NCBI RefSeq assembly: GCF_017347605.1
Contig: NZ_AP024484.1
Span: forward strand, 1,703,501-1,767,500
DNA length: 64,000 nt
Source: Prevotella herbatica
GTDB taxonomy: Bacteria > Bacteroidota > Bacteroidia > Bacteroidales > Bacteroidaceae
Direction of reading: 5' to 3'
Part shown: piece after piece, positions 35,117 through 43,794 of the stretch
How the letters are laid out: the number at the start of each line of letters is the position of its first letter
How positions within the stretch are numbered: the first letter of the stretch is position 1
Translations under genes and position numbers: made by a program
The notes under the pieces: model-generated
What the model saw: the letters and a program-made list of their open reading frames with translations, nothing else
Database searches by the model: none
Told to the model about the DNA's origin: nothing

Positions 35117-36435
35117 CCATTTATTCTAACATTATTTATTTTGCAACTTTTTAAGAAAGAGGTGTCCATTTTCCCATAAGGATCATGAGCATTGATGTCG
35201 TAAAAAGCAAAAGAGCCAAGGTCATATTTATCTGATGGTTTTAACTGGTAAAATCCTTTTTGGCATGTAATATTGATATTTCTCATTTCTACATTTGAAA
35301 CGTATGAACGTGGCATATCTTTGCGTTCTTTTAAATCAAAGAACTGTGTCCAAATTTTCGTCCTTATGCCGTATATTGTATTACCAGTACAGTCCTCAAC
35401 TCTTACATATTCATATCTTTGTGGCGTGTCTGGACGCATCTTGAACAATAGAATGTTGCTTGTATGATTGAAGTTACAGTTTCTCATTATAATATTTGTG
35501 GCATCGTAACATTCACTACCAAACGTTATACCACCTCCTGCTTTTGCGAATTTACAATATTGAACAATGATATTACGGCAGGGACCATTAGTGGAATCTT
35601 TGTCAACATAAGTTCCTTTGCCACCTTTAAGGCATACTCCATCATCGTTGACGTTTATGAAACAATTGTTTATCAGTACATTTTCACAGGCATCAATGTC
35701 TATTGCGTCTGTGCTGGGACCTTTGGGATAACCATCTGTTGGTGCATATATATAGCAACCTAGATATTTTACTTTATTACATTTATATATATGATTTGTC
35801 CAAAAACCAGAATTGATCATTCTCACACCACAGATTTTTACATCATTCGAATTTGAGATATAAAGCATCCTTGGTCGTAATGCTTCGAGATTGGTACACT
35901 TTGGATTTACTTTTCTCCTTAACCAAAATTCGTCATAGTATTTTAGTCCGTTTCCATCAATAGTTCCTTTGCCGAAAATAGAAAAATCTTTCACCCCATC
36001 AACGTTTATAAGTGCGGCAAAATAGTTTGTTGTCATTCCCTCAAGTCTAGTGCGTTTTATCTTGTAATTGGTTATGGCATCGCTACCTTTTATTTTTCCA
36101 TCTTTAGTGATATACAAGTTTGTCCCTTGTTTGAAGAATAAGGAACCAGTGAGATATGTTCCTGATGGGATGACGACTACGCCGCCACCTTCATTATGAC
36201 ATCTGTCTATTACTGATTGAATTCTGTCAGTCTGTATAACTGAGGAGTCTTTAATTACTCCATAGTCTGTGATAACGTATTGTTTCCCTAATTTATTTAT
36301 GTTTACTTGTGCTGTATCAGTAAACCAACTCTGTATAGTAGAACCGTCAGGGAACTTTTCGTTTTGACTTTTACTATATGCAGTGACGTGACATGCTGTA
36401 AATATAAAAATGAATGCAGTTAAGTATTTAATCAT
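35101..36435 (-). CDS. GH28 family polygalacturonase-like glycosidase, secreted
   Basis: The 444-residue product starts at MIKYLTAFIFIFTA. A start 14 codons earlier would lie upstream of the -7 box at 36466-36459, so it is rejected. It has a signal peptide and a right-handed beta-helix. GH28 catalytic Asp residues are visible at Asp243 (STDAID) and Asp264/Asp265 (NVNDDG). The motif normally reading G-H-G before IGS appears as AGGGITFGSE, without the usual His, and the last motif is LFKMRPD. It hydrolyses galacturonic acid linkages in homogalacturonan or rhamnogalacturonan. The His loss suggests an exo or variant specificity (inference). Confidence 0.85.
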   Translation of the reverse strand: MIKYLTAFIFIFTACHVTAYSKSQNEKFPDGSTIQSWFTDTAQVNINKLGKQYVITDYGVIKDSSVIQTDRIQSVIDRCHNEGGGVVVIPSGTYLTGSLFFKQGTNLYITKDGKIKGSDAITNYKIKRTRLEGMTTNYFAALINVDGVKDFSIFGKGTIDGNGLKYYDEFWLRRKVNPKCTNLEALRPRMLYISNSNDVKICGVRMINSGFWTNHIYKCNKVKYLGCYIYAPTDGYPKGPSTDAIDIDACENVLINNCFINVNDDGVCLKGGKGTYVDKDSTNGPCRNIIVQYCKFAKAGGGITFGSECYDATNIIMRNCNFNHTSNILLFKMRPDTPQRYEYVRVEDCTGNTIYGIRTKIWTQFFDLKERKDMPRSYVSNVEMRNINITCQKGFYQLKPSDKYDLGSFAFYDINAHDPYGKMDTSFLKSCKINNVRINGDKIQ

Positions 36436-36458
36436 TTGTTTATTAATTGATTTGCATA

Positions 36459-36466
36459 CAAAAATA
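36459..36466 (-). promoter_or_regulatory. Candidate -7 box for GH28
   Basis: TATTTTTG on the minus strand ends 23 nt before the chosen ATG at 36435. It decides between two possible starts. No -33 TTTG is seen, in keeping with activation by the HTCS. Confidence 0.5.
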
Positions 36467-36547
36467 CATCCTTTCAAGGAACCTAAGATATGAAATTATA
36501 CAATCATGATATAAAATCATTCAGTATATGTCAAAACGATTAAGCTA

Positions 36548-39500
36548 TTACTTCTGTAATGTAATTGCCATCACGCCTACTACCACATCATTTGACAATG
36601 TGCGCAAGGTAAATGAACGCAACTTCTTATCTTTATTTAAAGGCATCTTCAAGATTTCTGCAGCCCCGTCTTTGATAAACTGTGGCTCCGCACTATCAGG
36701 ATTACCACTAACCGATTTTTCAATATCTCCCACGGAGATTACTTTTCTTAGGTCGCGTGTTGCAATTCCTGAACCAAGATGTACTCGATATGGTTTGACA
36801 GGACATGTCCAAAAAGCCATATCATCTACATAGTATTCTTGTTCTATAGGACACCAGTTAATTGGATTACGCAGAGCGAGTGTATCTGTTGTGCCATCTT
36901 GATAAGTAGCGATAATGATAGCGTTGTCTATACGACTTTGCATGTTGTTGGTGCTGCCTGTTAAAAGGAAGTAAGCATATTTAGCCTTACCTTTTGCCAA
37001 AATAACCACGCTGTCTGGATAATTGTCCCATAATGATGTGTATATGATATTCTTACCAATTGCGTGAGAACGAAAGCTTACTCCTATGCCTGTATCATAT
37101 TTGTCGTTAATGATTTTGGCACGCAATCCGCTATCATTGATTTCGGCAGTACGTTTAGGTATGCACCATTGTCCAATGCCTTGTTTTGGAATTTCTAATG
37201 TTGTATATGGGGAACGTGGCGACAGATATTCATTCTTATAGATGTCATCAACATTGGAATTGAAATACTTATCAATGTTTAATGCTCGTGACTTTTTGGC
37301 AGATGATATATCATCAAGTCCCATTTTATGAATATATTCTTTTGTGTTGGCTTTTTCTTTGGATGAATCGGCATCGCTAGAACATATTCGACTTTCTTTA
37401 TTCGACATTTGTTTATTACGGTCGAATGTAAATGTTTGTACACGGTCTGAGTTTCCAGTGATATCTACATAATGGCCAGAATCAAGATTCATGCGTAGAA
37501 TCAACTGCAAAGGGTGGGTGAAGTTTTGGGTAACCTCATAAATATCTTTAGAGCCTTCACGCTGAAACTTATATGACAGATAAGGGGTATGCACAGAAGC
37601 ACTGTCCCAACTTTCAGGGAAAGATGGACGTATCATGCATTTTCCAAACAAAGCATCTGGTTTGATTCCGAATAATCCGCACACAATGGCACGTGAGGTG
37701 ATGCCAATATTATCACCAAAATCACGATAAGCTTCACTGCGTGCTTTGTCTAGATAGCTGATTTGTCCGAAATTACCAGGGCTTCCCCCAAGGAACATCT
37801 CATCAAGTAAATCACTTTTCAATAAGTTGAAACCTTCATCTTTTCTTCCTGCCTCGAAATAAGCCAGAGCCATATTTGCCACTTCTTCATGGGCTACATT
37901 ATTCGTACTCCAGTCATAGGGCATCCAGTCTGATGTGGATAGAGTGTACAAATTCTTTTCCACAGGAGGCATTAAAGATTTATATTTTTCAGGAATAATA
38001 TATTCTACTGGGATATGAGGAATACTGTTGTTTACATAGTTTGTGGCTTCATAAGCTTGTTCTGAGGAACATGCTCCACAGTCTATTGGTGTGTAGATAC
38101 TCCAAAGAGCAGCACTTTCATGCAATCTTTTTAGTCCCATGAAATCCTGAAATTCTGCCCAATGTCCTTTATCCTTTATCCAAAGGCGAGAGATCATTGC
38201 TTTCAATATGGCGTCAGCTTCTTCATAATATGGTTTAGGGTCTTCACCTATTATAGTTGCAATTCTTGCCATCAGTTTGTTAGCCCTGTAATTATATGCA
38301 GAAGAATGTGTCACGGCACCACTGTTATAATACAAAGCATCACTTGCCCATATACAACAATAAGCATCATATAGATGGTCGCCGTCTGGGTCCCAATTAC
38401 GTTTTTCCCACTCAATGTTTCGTTTCAAAACAGGCCATAAGCGTTTCATCATTACCGTATCTGCATCATAAGAGAAATGCCACAGCAATTCATCTATATA
38501 ATTCAGATTCATATCGTAATGATTCATATTGTCGTTTCTGTTTGGGTAACGGCAAATATAACCATTACTATACATCTGTGTGCCCCATTTTTCTTCGCCT
38601 CTAGCCAAGTTGTTTGTCGAATCTTGCGATGGATGAGGATATATAGGTTCTACATTCGTAACCTGACTTTTTGCGTAAGCGTCGAAATGAGAGATAGCTC
38701 TGGTGTTCCATCCAAGTACATCGCCAACATAAGCAGCACGCCAACCGCACAATGGCATGCGCCAACCGATACATCCGTGAAGCCATGTTGAACCATCCCA
38801 TAAACCATCTGCCGCCGCAGAAAGATTTGCACCAAGCGTATTGATGAAATCGTCAGGAGTAGAAAACTGGAGTCCACCTGTAATGTTGTTCAACGCCTTT
38901 TCTTCTTTATCGAAGAGAATACGTCCGGATTTCTTCGCTATGTTTTCTATTTTTCCAGGGTCTTCAAAGACGATATAAGTCTCGCCTGAAGCATTCCATT
39001 CTAATGTTACAAGGCCTTTTTCGTCTAGTGAAGCTTCATAACTGCTTCTTGGTTCCAAACCGTAGTCACCTTCACGCATCATTTTCGTTTTGGCAGTCTG
39101 GCACATTTTAACCATTAGCTTAACCTTAGGGGAGAATCCCTTTGTTATGATTTGCCACAATGCCCCTTCACCAAATTGTGATGCCAAAGCTACTATTCTA
39201 ACTTCAGCATCTCCCCAGGATTTATCTTTTACAAGATACGAACGTCTGCCACCGCTATATCTTGATTCGCAATAGCTAGTGCTGTCCAATCTGAGTGCTT
39301 TACCCTCTGAGACAATATAGAAACGGAAATTCTTACTTTTAGCCTTGTTATACGAAGCGAAGATTGGACGGTCGCTGGTTTCAAGTCTATAAAGAGTATG
39401 TGTACCATATAGGGCACGGGTGTATCTGTTGTTTCCATTAATACAGACAATATCTTTCCCGTTAGGATAATACTGAAAGAATCTTGCTGGCTTTTTGTTT

Positions 39501-39682
39501 GATTCCTTTATGCCATTCTTGTTATTTGATGGTGAAAGTAATTTATTACCTTCATCCTTACCAGACTTTGGGTTGTTGGAGTCAATAATTGTATAATCAT
39601 TGCTTTCATTAAAAACAAAAAAAGGATATGCATTAACCTGTAATGAAAGACAAGCCAATAAGTAGATTAATATTTTTTTCAT
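36548..39682 (-). CDS. Large secreted DUF4450-type protein, probable (alpha/alpha)6 glycoside hydrolase
   Basis: The 1044-residue product has a signal peptide (1-18). An N-terminal beta-rich domain (about 60-270) begins with ARFFQYYPNGKDIVCINGNN, which I associate with DUF4450. A long helical toroid (about 300-720) shows WGTQMYSNGYICRYPNRND, ERKRNWDP-like helices (EKRNWDPDGDHLYDAY) and SSAYNYRANKLMARI, typical of glycosidases. A beta-sandwich C-terminus (about 800-1044) follows. It lies in the pectin PUL with its own consensus promoter. Its activity is unknown. Removal of a side-chain sugar from rhamnogalacturonan is a guess from context. Confidence 0.65.
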   Translation of the reverse strand: MKKILIYLLACLSLQVNAYPFFVFNESNDYTIIDSNNPKSGKDEGNKLLSPSNNKNGIKESNKKPARFFQYYPNGKDIVCINGNNRYTRALYGTHTLYRLETSDRPIFASYNKAKSKNFRFYIVSEGKALRLDSTSYCESRYSGGRRSYLVKDKSWGDAEVRIVALASQFGEGALWQIITKGFSPKVKLMVKMCQTAKTKMMREGDYGLEPRSSYEASLDEKGLVTLEWNASGETYIVFEDPGKIENIAKKSGRILFDKEEKALNNITGGLQFSTPDDFINTLGANLSAAADGLWDGSTWLHGCIGWRMPLCGWRAAYVGDVLGWNTRAISHFDAYAKSQVTNVEPIYPHPSQDSTNNLARGEEKWGTQMYSNGYICRYPNRNDNMNHYDMNLNYIDELLWHFSYDADTVMMKRLWPVLKRNIEWEKRNWDPDGDHLYDAYCCIWASDALYYNSGAVTHSSAYNYRANKLMARIATIIGEDPKPYYEEADAILKAMISRLWIKDKGHWAEFQDFMGLKRLHESAALWSIYTPIDCGACSSEQAYEATNYVNNSIPHIPVEYIIPEKYKSLMPPVEKNLYTLSTSDWMPYDWSTNNVAHEEVANMALAYFEAGRKDEGFNLLKSDLLDEMFLGGSPGNFGQISYLDKARSEAYRDFGDNIGITSRAIVCGLFGIKPDALFGKCMIRPSFPESWDSASVHTPYLSYKFQREGSKDIYEVTQNFTHPLQLILRMNLDSGHYVDITGNSDRVQTFTFDRNKQMSNKESRICSSDADSSKEKANTKEYIHKMGLDDISSAKKSRALNIDKYFNSNVDDIYKNEYLSPRSPYTTLEIPKQGIGQWCIPKRTAEINDSGLRAKIINDKYDTGIGVSFRSHAIGKNIIYTSLWDNYPDSVVILAKGKAKYAYFLLTGSTNNMQSRIDNAIIIATYQDGTTDTLALRNPINWCPIEQEYYVDDMAFWTCPVKPYRVHLGSGIATRDLRKVISVGDIEKSVSGNPDSAEPQFIKDGAAEILKMPLNKDKKLRSFTLRTLSNDVVVGVMAITLQK

Positions 39683-39710
39683 AGTTTGTCGTAGATCTTA
39701 TTCAAGTTTA

Positions 39711-39741
39711 CAAATTTACGAAATATAATTATTTGTGCAAA
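39711..39741 (-). promoter_or_regulatory. Consensus promoter for the DUF4450-type gene
   Basis: On the minus strand there is TTTG (39741-39738), a 19-nt spacer and TAAATTTG (39718-39711). The start codon lies 28 nt downstream. Confidence 0.75.
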
Positions 39742-40053
39742 AGATTTAAACGTGTTTTTATCTTTTCTTTCAGAAAAAGCTATCTGAGTATATTTTACTT
39801 TAGGTTGTTACATTCTTTACGAGGATTAAATATAAACATTCAACGACTTTACATGCTTTTCTAAATAGCTTTTACTTCATGTTAATTATGTAGATGATTA
39901 CCTTTGACAGTGGAATATCTTGCACCCAAATACGGCGTATTTTCGATGTTTTATACCTTTGAATATCATGTTTTTTAGGGTTCCCCTCGTACTAATATGG
40001 AAATCCCTACTTACTAATATGGAAATTCCTCATGGCAATTATGTATTTGGCAT

Positions 40054-40061
40054 TATCTTTG
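40054..40061 (+). promoter_or_regulatory. -7 box of the candidate ncRNA
   Basis: TATCTTTG matches TAnnTTTG exactly. No TTTG lies at the correct -33 distance (40045-40048 TTTG is too close), so support is moderate. Confidence 0.45.
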
Positions 40062-40067
40062 CATCAT

Positions 40068-40327
40068 GTAAAAAATGCAATGAGAATGACATTGAAGTAA
40101 GTTTAATGATTCTACACTCGCTTGCATTATGTAAATAAATAGGTTGCCATAATTATTTCGAATATAAAGTATCAAAAGTAAAAAGATTGACTCAGTAGAT
40201 AAATTAGTTTTGGGTAAAAAGATCAGGATAAGGTATTAGCAATATTAAGATATAAAAGAGTTATTAATAAAAATCAAGTAAAAGCTGGACAGCCGGTTTC
40301 CGTGTGGAAGTCGGCTGTCATTTTTTT
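40068..40327 (+). ncRNA. Candidate free-standing non-coding RNA, about 260 nt
   Basis: A -7 promoter box ends 7 nt upstream. A strong intrinsic terminator ends the unit and no plausible protein is encoded between. A 5' hairpin is visible: ATGCAA (40075-40080) with TTGCAT (40122-40127), extended by GAG/CTC. The middle is purine-rich and probably structured (around 40180-40250). The neighbours on both sides run on the minus strand, so the terminator cannot belong to them. The promoter-to-terminator layout recalls the Bacteroidales-1 / 6S-type RNAs of this phylum, but I cannot assign a family by eye. Confidence 0.5.
40288..40327 (+). terminator. Intrinsic terminator of the candidate ncRNA
   Basis: GACAGCCG (40288-40295) pairs with CGGCTGTC (40312-40319), followed by ATTTTTTTATT. 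It is a classic plus-strand terminator standing just after the stop codon of a minus-strand gene. Confidence 0.8.
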
Positions 40328-40328
40328 A

Positions 40329-41822
40329 TTAGTGTCTAAAGTGTTTCCCTATTATAGGAAATCTCGACAACGGAAAGTCTTTCTTCACAAGGTATGCTCC
40401 GAAAATGAGAATAAGTACCGTGTTGACAGCTATAGCACCAGCATCTGGGATATAATTGTTTGATAAGTTCATTCCCACATTTAGTATTATGGATAATACT
40501 AAATACTTCGCCATTTCGGCTAACGGATAATTTATGCGGTACATCTTCTGTCCTACGAAATATGATATGAGCATAGAAGTTCCATAACCTGTTATTCCTG
40601 ACCATGCACATGCCATATATCCATAACGGGGAACAAAGATAATATTGCTGACGATGAGCACGATGCAGCCTATTCCAGAGAAGTAAGCTCCCCATATTGT
40701 CTTGTCAATAAGCTTGTACCAGAATGATAGATTGAAATATATACCATACATCATAGTTCCTATCATAACAATAGGTACTACACGAAGTCCGTCCCAATAG
40801 TCCCTAGCAATAAGGTGTTTGAGAATATCCATATAACCAATTACAAAGAGATATGCGAAGAGAGTAAAGATAACAAAATACTTCATTACCTTTGCATAGG
40901 TCTCGCGATTGTCGTTTTCCTTAGCTTTTCCAAATACAAACGGTTCGTAGGCATACCTAAACGCCTGGGTTATTAGTGCCATGATCATGGCAATTTTACT
41001 TGCCGCTCCATAAATACCAAGTTGCGTGTTCATGTCTGAGCCCTTGTATATATAAGGGAAGATGATTCTGTCAGCTGTCTGGTTTAATATTCCGGCTACG
41101 CCAAGGATGAGGATAGGCCAACTATAAGTCAGCATACGCTTCATGAGCGCTTTGTCGAATACATATTTGAAACCAGTGAATTCCTTGATGAAACAGAATG
41201 TAATTGAACCTGTACAGAATAAGTTGATATAGAAAGCATATCCAGCTCCGACTGTAGGATCATAAATTTTGCCGATAATATCAGGATGATTTTTGTATAG
41301 TGCAGGGAGAACAATATAGTAAAGAATATTGAGTCCAAAAGTCATTATTATAAAGAGCAACTTCAATGTGGCAAACTTTATTGGTCGCTTCTTGTATCTA
41401 AGGTAAGCGAAAGGTATGCACTGGAATGAGTCAATTGCCACCGTTAGCCCCATTACCCAAACATATGATGGGTGATCACTATAGCCCATGAAACCTGATA
41501 TCTGAGGTAAGAATAGGAATATGAGAGCAATGAATAGTAATGACGTGAATCCTACAGCCATCAATATAGTAGAGTAAACTTTTTCTGGATTTTCATTTGG
41601 CTTGTTGGCATAGCGAAAAAATGTAGTTTCCATACCATAAGTGAGAATCACAAGCAGAAGTGCTGTGTAGGCATAAAGATTAGTAATAACACCATATCCA
41701 CCACTTGCTGCTGAAAGTTTTGCCGTATAAATTGGCACAAGAAGATAAGTAAAGAAACGCCCTACGATACTTGACATCCCATAGATGGCTGTATCTTTAG
41801 CTAGCGATTTTAAATTTGCCAT
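40329..41822 (-). CDS. Oligosaccharide flippase (Wzx/MATE-like, polysaccharide biosynthesis family)
   Basis: The 497-residue polytopic membrane protein has about 12-14 hydrophobic segments. The N-terminus (SLAKDTAIYGMSSIVGRFFT) is typical of polysaccharide biosynthesis/MOP flippases that move lipid-linked sugars across the inner membrane. The segment YGMETTFFRYAN near residue 62 is a common Bacteroidota variant. No glycosyltransferases flank it here. It lies 20 nt after the SpmA/SpmB-like gene, which likely shares its transcript. The lipid-linked substrate is unknown. Confidence 0.88.
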   Translation of the reverse strand: MANLKSLAKDTAIYGMSSIVGRFFTYLLVPIYTAKLSAASGGYGVITNLYAYTALLLVILTYGMETTFFRYANKPNENPEKVYSTILMAVGFTSLLFIALIFLFLPQISGFMGYSDHPSYVWVMGLTVAIDSFQCIPFAYLRYKKRPIKFATLKLLFIIMTFGLNILYYIVLPALYKNHPDIIGKIYDPTVGAGYAFYINLFCTGSITFCFIKEFTGFKYVFDKALMKRMLTYSWPILILGVAGILNQTADRIIFPYIYKGSDMNTQLGIYGAASKIAMIMALITQAFRYAYEPFVFGKAKENDNRETYAKVMKYFVIFTLFAYLFVIGYMDILKHLIARDYWDGLRVVPIVMIGTMMYGIYFNLSFWYKLIDKTIWGAYFSGIGCIVLIVSNIIFVPRYGYMACAWSGITGYGTSMLISYFVGQKMYRINYPLAEMAKYLVLSIILNVGMNLSNNYIPDAGAIAVNTVLILIFGAYLVKKDFPLSRFPIIGKHFRH

Positions 41823-41842
41823 ATAATTATTTTATTTTTTTC

Positions 41843-43075
41843 TTAATTTCCGAAGAATGTATAGGCTATGGCTATTGCTGCAATTACTCCTGCCAAATCT
41901 GCAAGCAAACCGCATGCTACGGCGTGACGTGTGTATTTTATGCTCACTGAGCCAAAGTAAACTGCAAGGACATAGAATGTTGTATCTGTTGAACCTTGGA
42001 AAATACAACTTAGTCTACCTACAAAAGAATCTGGACCGTAATTTTTCATAGACTCAAGCATCAGTCCTCGTGCTCCGCTTCCTGATAGTGGTTTCATGAA
42101 TGCTGTTGGAAGTGCACCAACAAAGTCGGTGTTGAGCCCGCATTGTTGCATGCACCATGAAATGCCATGGATAAGCATGTCCATTGCTCCAGAAGCACGG
42201 AAGACACCAACGCCTACCAATATAGCCACTAGATATGGAATAATGCGTACTGCAGTCGTGAATCCTTCTTTAGCACCTTCGATGAATGCGTCATATACGT
42301 TTATCTTCTTGACAAATCCTGCTACGATAAAAGTTAGAATTACACTAAACAGTATAAAATTTCCAGATAGGTTTGTAACTGTAGCCATCGTGTCTTTGTC
42401 CATGTTGCCAAATCCCCATATAACCAAACCAACAAAGGCACATAGGCAAAATATAAAGGTAAGAAGTACGGGCTGAAAAATATTTATCCTTTGCCATAAA
42501 GACGTGATGATAATACCTGTAAGAGTTGCAACTGTAGTGGCAAGTAAGATTGGTATGAAGACATCAGTTGGCGAAGCAGCACCGTAAGTGGCTCGGAATG
42601 CTAATATAGTTGTCGGTATTATGGTTAGTCCGCTCGTATTGAGCACAAGGAACATGATCATTGGATTGGTAGCAGTGTCCTTCTTTGTGTTCAGTTCCTG
42701 CATCTGGCTCATTGCCTTCAAACCAGTAGGGGTGGCAGCGTTGTCGAGTCCCAACATGTTAGAGGCAATATTCATAAAAATGCTTCCCATAACAGGGTGA
42801 TTCTTTGGAATATCTGGGAAAAGCTTTGTGAAAACAGGACTTAATGCTCTTGCTAGGACATTAACCATTCCCGCTTTTTCTCCTATCTTCATAATGCCCA
42901 ACCATAATGAAAGTATACCGGTAAGACCGATTGATGTTTCAAATGCTGTCTTGGAGGAATCGAAGGTCGAGTCTACCATTGCTTTGAAGATAGTGGTGTC
43001 TCCCATCACTAACTGTATTGCTCCAAAGATGAAAGCGATTACAAAGAATGCAATCCAAATATAATTCAATACCAT
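41843..43075 (-). CDS. SpmA/SpmB-like nucleoside-recognition (Gate) domain membrane protein
   Basis: The 410-residue protein has two tandem nucleoside-recognition (Gate) domains. The first half resembles SpmA (SIGLTGILSLWLGIMKIGEK, NMLGLDNAATPTGLKAM). The second half resembles SpmB (AVRIIPYLVAILVGVGVFRA, ALPTAFMKPLSGSGARG). In spore formers these are separate spore maturation proteins. In non-sporulating Bacteroidota they occur fused and their role is unknown, perhaps transport. The promoter is so close to the ATG that the transcript would be almost leaderless. Confidence 0.87.
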   Translation of the reverse strand: MVLNYIWIAFFVIAFIFGAIQLVMGDTTIFKAMVDSTFDSSKTAFETSIGLTGILSLWLGIMKIGEKAGMVNVLARALSPVFTKLFPDIPKNHPVMGSIFMNIASNMLGLDNAATPTGLKAMSQMQELNTKKDTATNPMIMFLVLNTSGLTIIPTTILAFRATYGAASPTDVFIPILLATTVATLTGIIITSLWQRINIFQPVLLTFIFCLCAFVGLVIWGFGNMDKDTMATVTNLSGNFILFSVILTFIVAGFVKKINVYDAFIEGAKEGFTTAVRIIPYLVAILVGVGVFRASGAMDMLIHGISWCMQQCGLNTDFVGALPTAFMKPLSGSGARGLMLESMKNYGPDSFVGRLSCIFQGSTDTTFYVLAVYFGSVSIKYTRHAVACGLLADLAGVIAAIAIAYTFFGN

Positions 43076-43083
43076 AATGGGTG

Positions 43084-43116
43084 CAAAAATACTAATAATT
43101 TTCCAATCGTTGCAAA
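43084..43116 (-). promoter_or_regulatory. Consensus promoter for the SpmA/SpmB-like gene, near-leaderless
   Basis: On the minus strand there is TTTG (43116-43113), a 21-nt spacer and TATTTTTG (43091-43084). Only 8 nt separate the -7 box from the start codon. Confidence 0.7.
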
Positions 43117-43146
43117 TAAAATGTGAAAATAATGCATAACATATTT

Positions 43147-43794
43147 CTACATTATTATATAGAGCATTTTTATGATCTTCTCTCTTGACAGCTCGCCTGG
43201 ATTACTTCCTGGAGCACCTTCAGGTACTTTCATGCCACCTTTAGAGTAGTAATCTTTCCAAAAAGTAGTGATTTCACCGCTTTTATTGTGGAAACTCATC
43301 GGTATAGTGTAAAATAATAATTTACCATTATGGTCTACAAATGATATCTGTACAAGTTCGCTACAATAGATTGCGCTGTCGCTTGGTTCAAAATAAAAGT
43401 CGTATGGTCTGCCGATATATTTAAGTGCATTTTTAATGCTCTTAGAAATATCGATGGAATCGCAATTTATTCTACCTGTAATAATCTGTTTGTTACCATC
43501 ATTACCTTTGTTGGCGTTGATGAAACTGTTGATAGGATTCATGCATACGCCCTTGTGGATGGCTTCGATGGCATAGGAGCCTTTCTTATCTTTATGGAAT
43601 ATTGCTACGTGATTTATGCCCATTTCATCGATACCACGTGTCACATCAGTTATGGCACTAGGCTTCCCGCTAGCACAAAACATTAAGTCTCCTTCTCTCA
43701 ATAGCGCAGTGTTTGTGATGTGGCGTAATGTTATCTGTGAAAATCCCTGCATCACCATAAAGGTGAGCAGGGAAATTATAAGAATTCTTCTCAT
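43147..43794 (-). CDS. YiiX/YebB-like permuted papain-fold peptidase/amidase, secreted
   Basis: The 215-residue product has a signal peptide (1-19, GFSQ). The permuted NlpC/P60-type fold has the catalytic His early and Cys late: LLREGDLMFCAS, then INHVAIF with His62, then AIYCSELVQISF with Cys144. This is the YaeF/YiiX (C92-like) family, thought to cleave cell-wall peptide or lipid-linked amide bonds. Its start codon overlaps the stop of the TonB receptor gene by one base, so the two are translationally coupled. Confidence 0.83.
   Translation of the reverse strand: MRRILIISLLTFMVMQGFSQITLRHITNTALLREGDLMFCASGKPSAITDVTRGIDEMGINHVAIFHKDKKGSYAIEAIHKGVCMNPINSFINANKGNDGNKQIITGRINCDSIDISKSIKNALKYIGRPYDFYFEPSDSAIYCSELVQISFVDHNGKLLFYTIPMSFHNKSGEITTFWKDYYSKGGMKVPEGAPGSNPGELSREKIIKMLYIIM

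Larger units (their letters stand above)
39683..40067. other. Intergenic region upstream of the candidate ncRNA
   Basis: It holds the DUF4450 promoter and, at its right end, the -7 box of the candidate RNA gene. An open frame at 39920-40138 has no family resemblance and overlaps that RNA, so I do not call it a gene. Confidence 0.45.

Noticed and set aside
39920..40138. Plus-strand open frame of 72 codons
   Set aside because: It spans the -7 box and the 5' hairpin of the candidate ncRNA and has no protein-like features.
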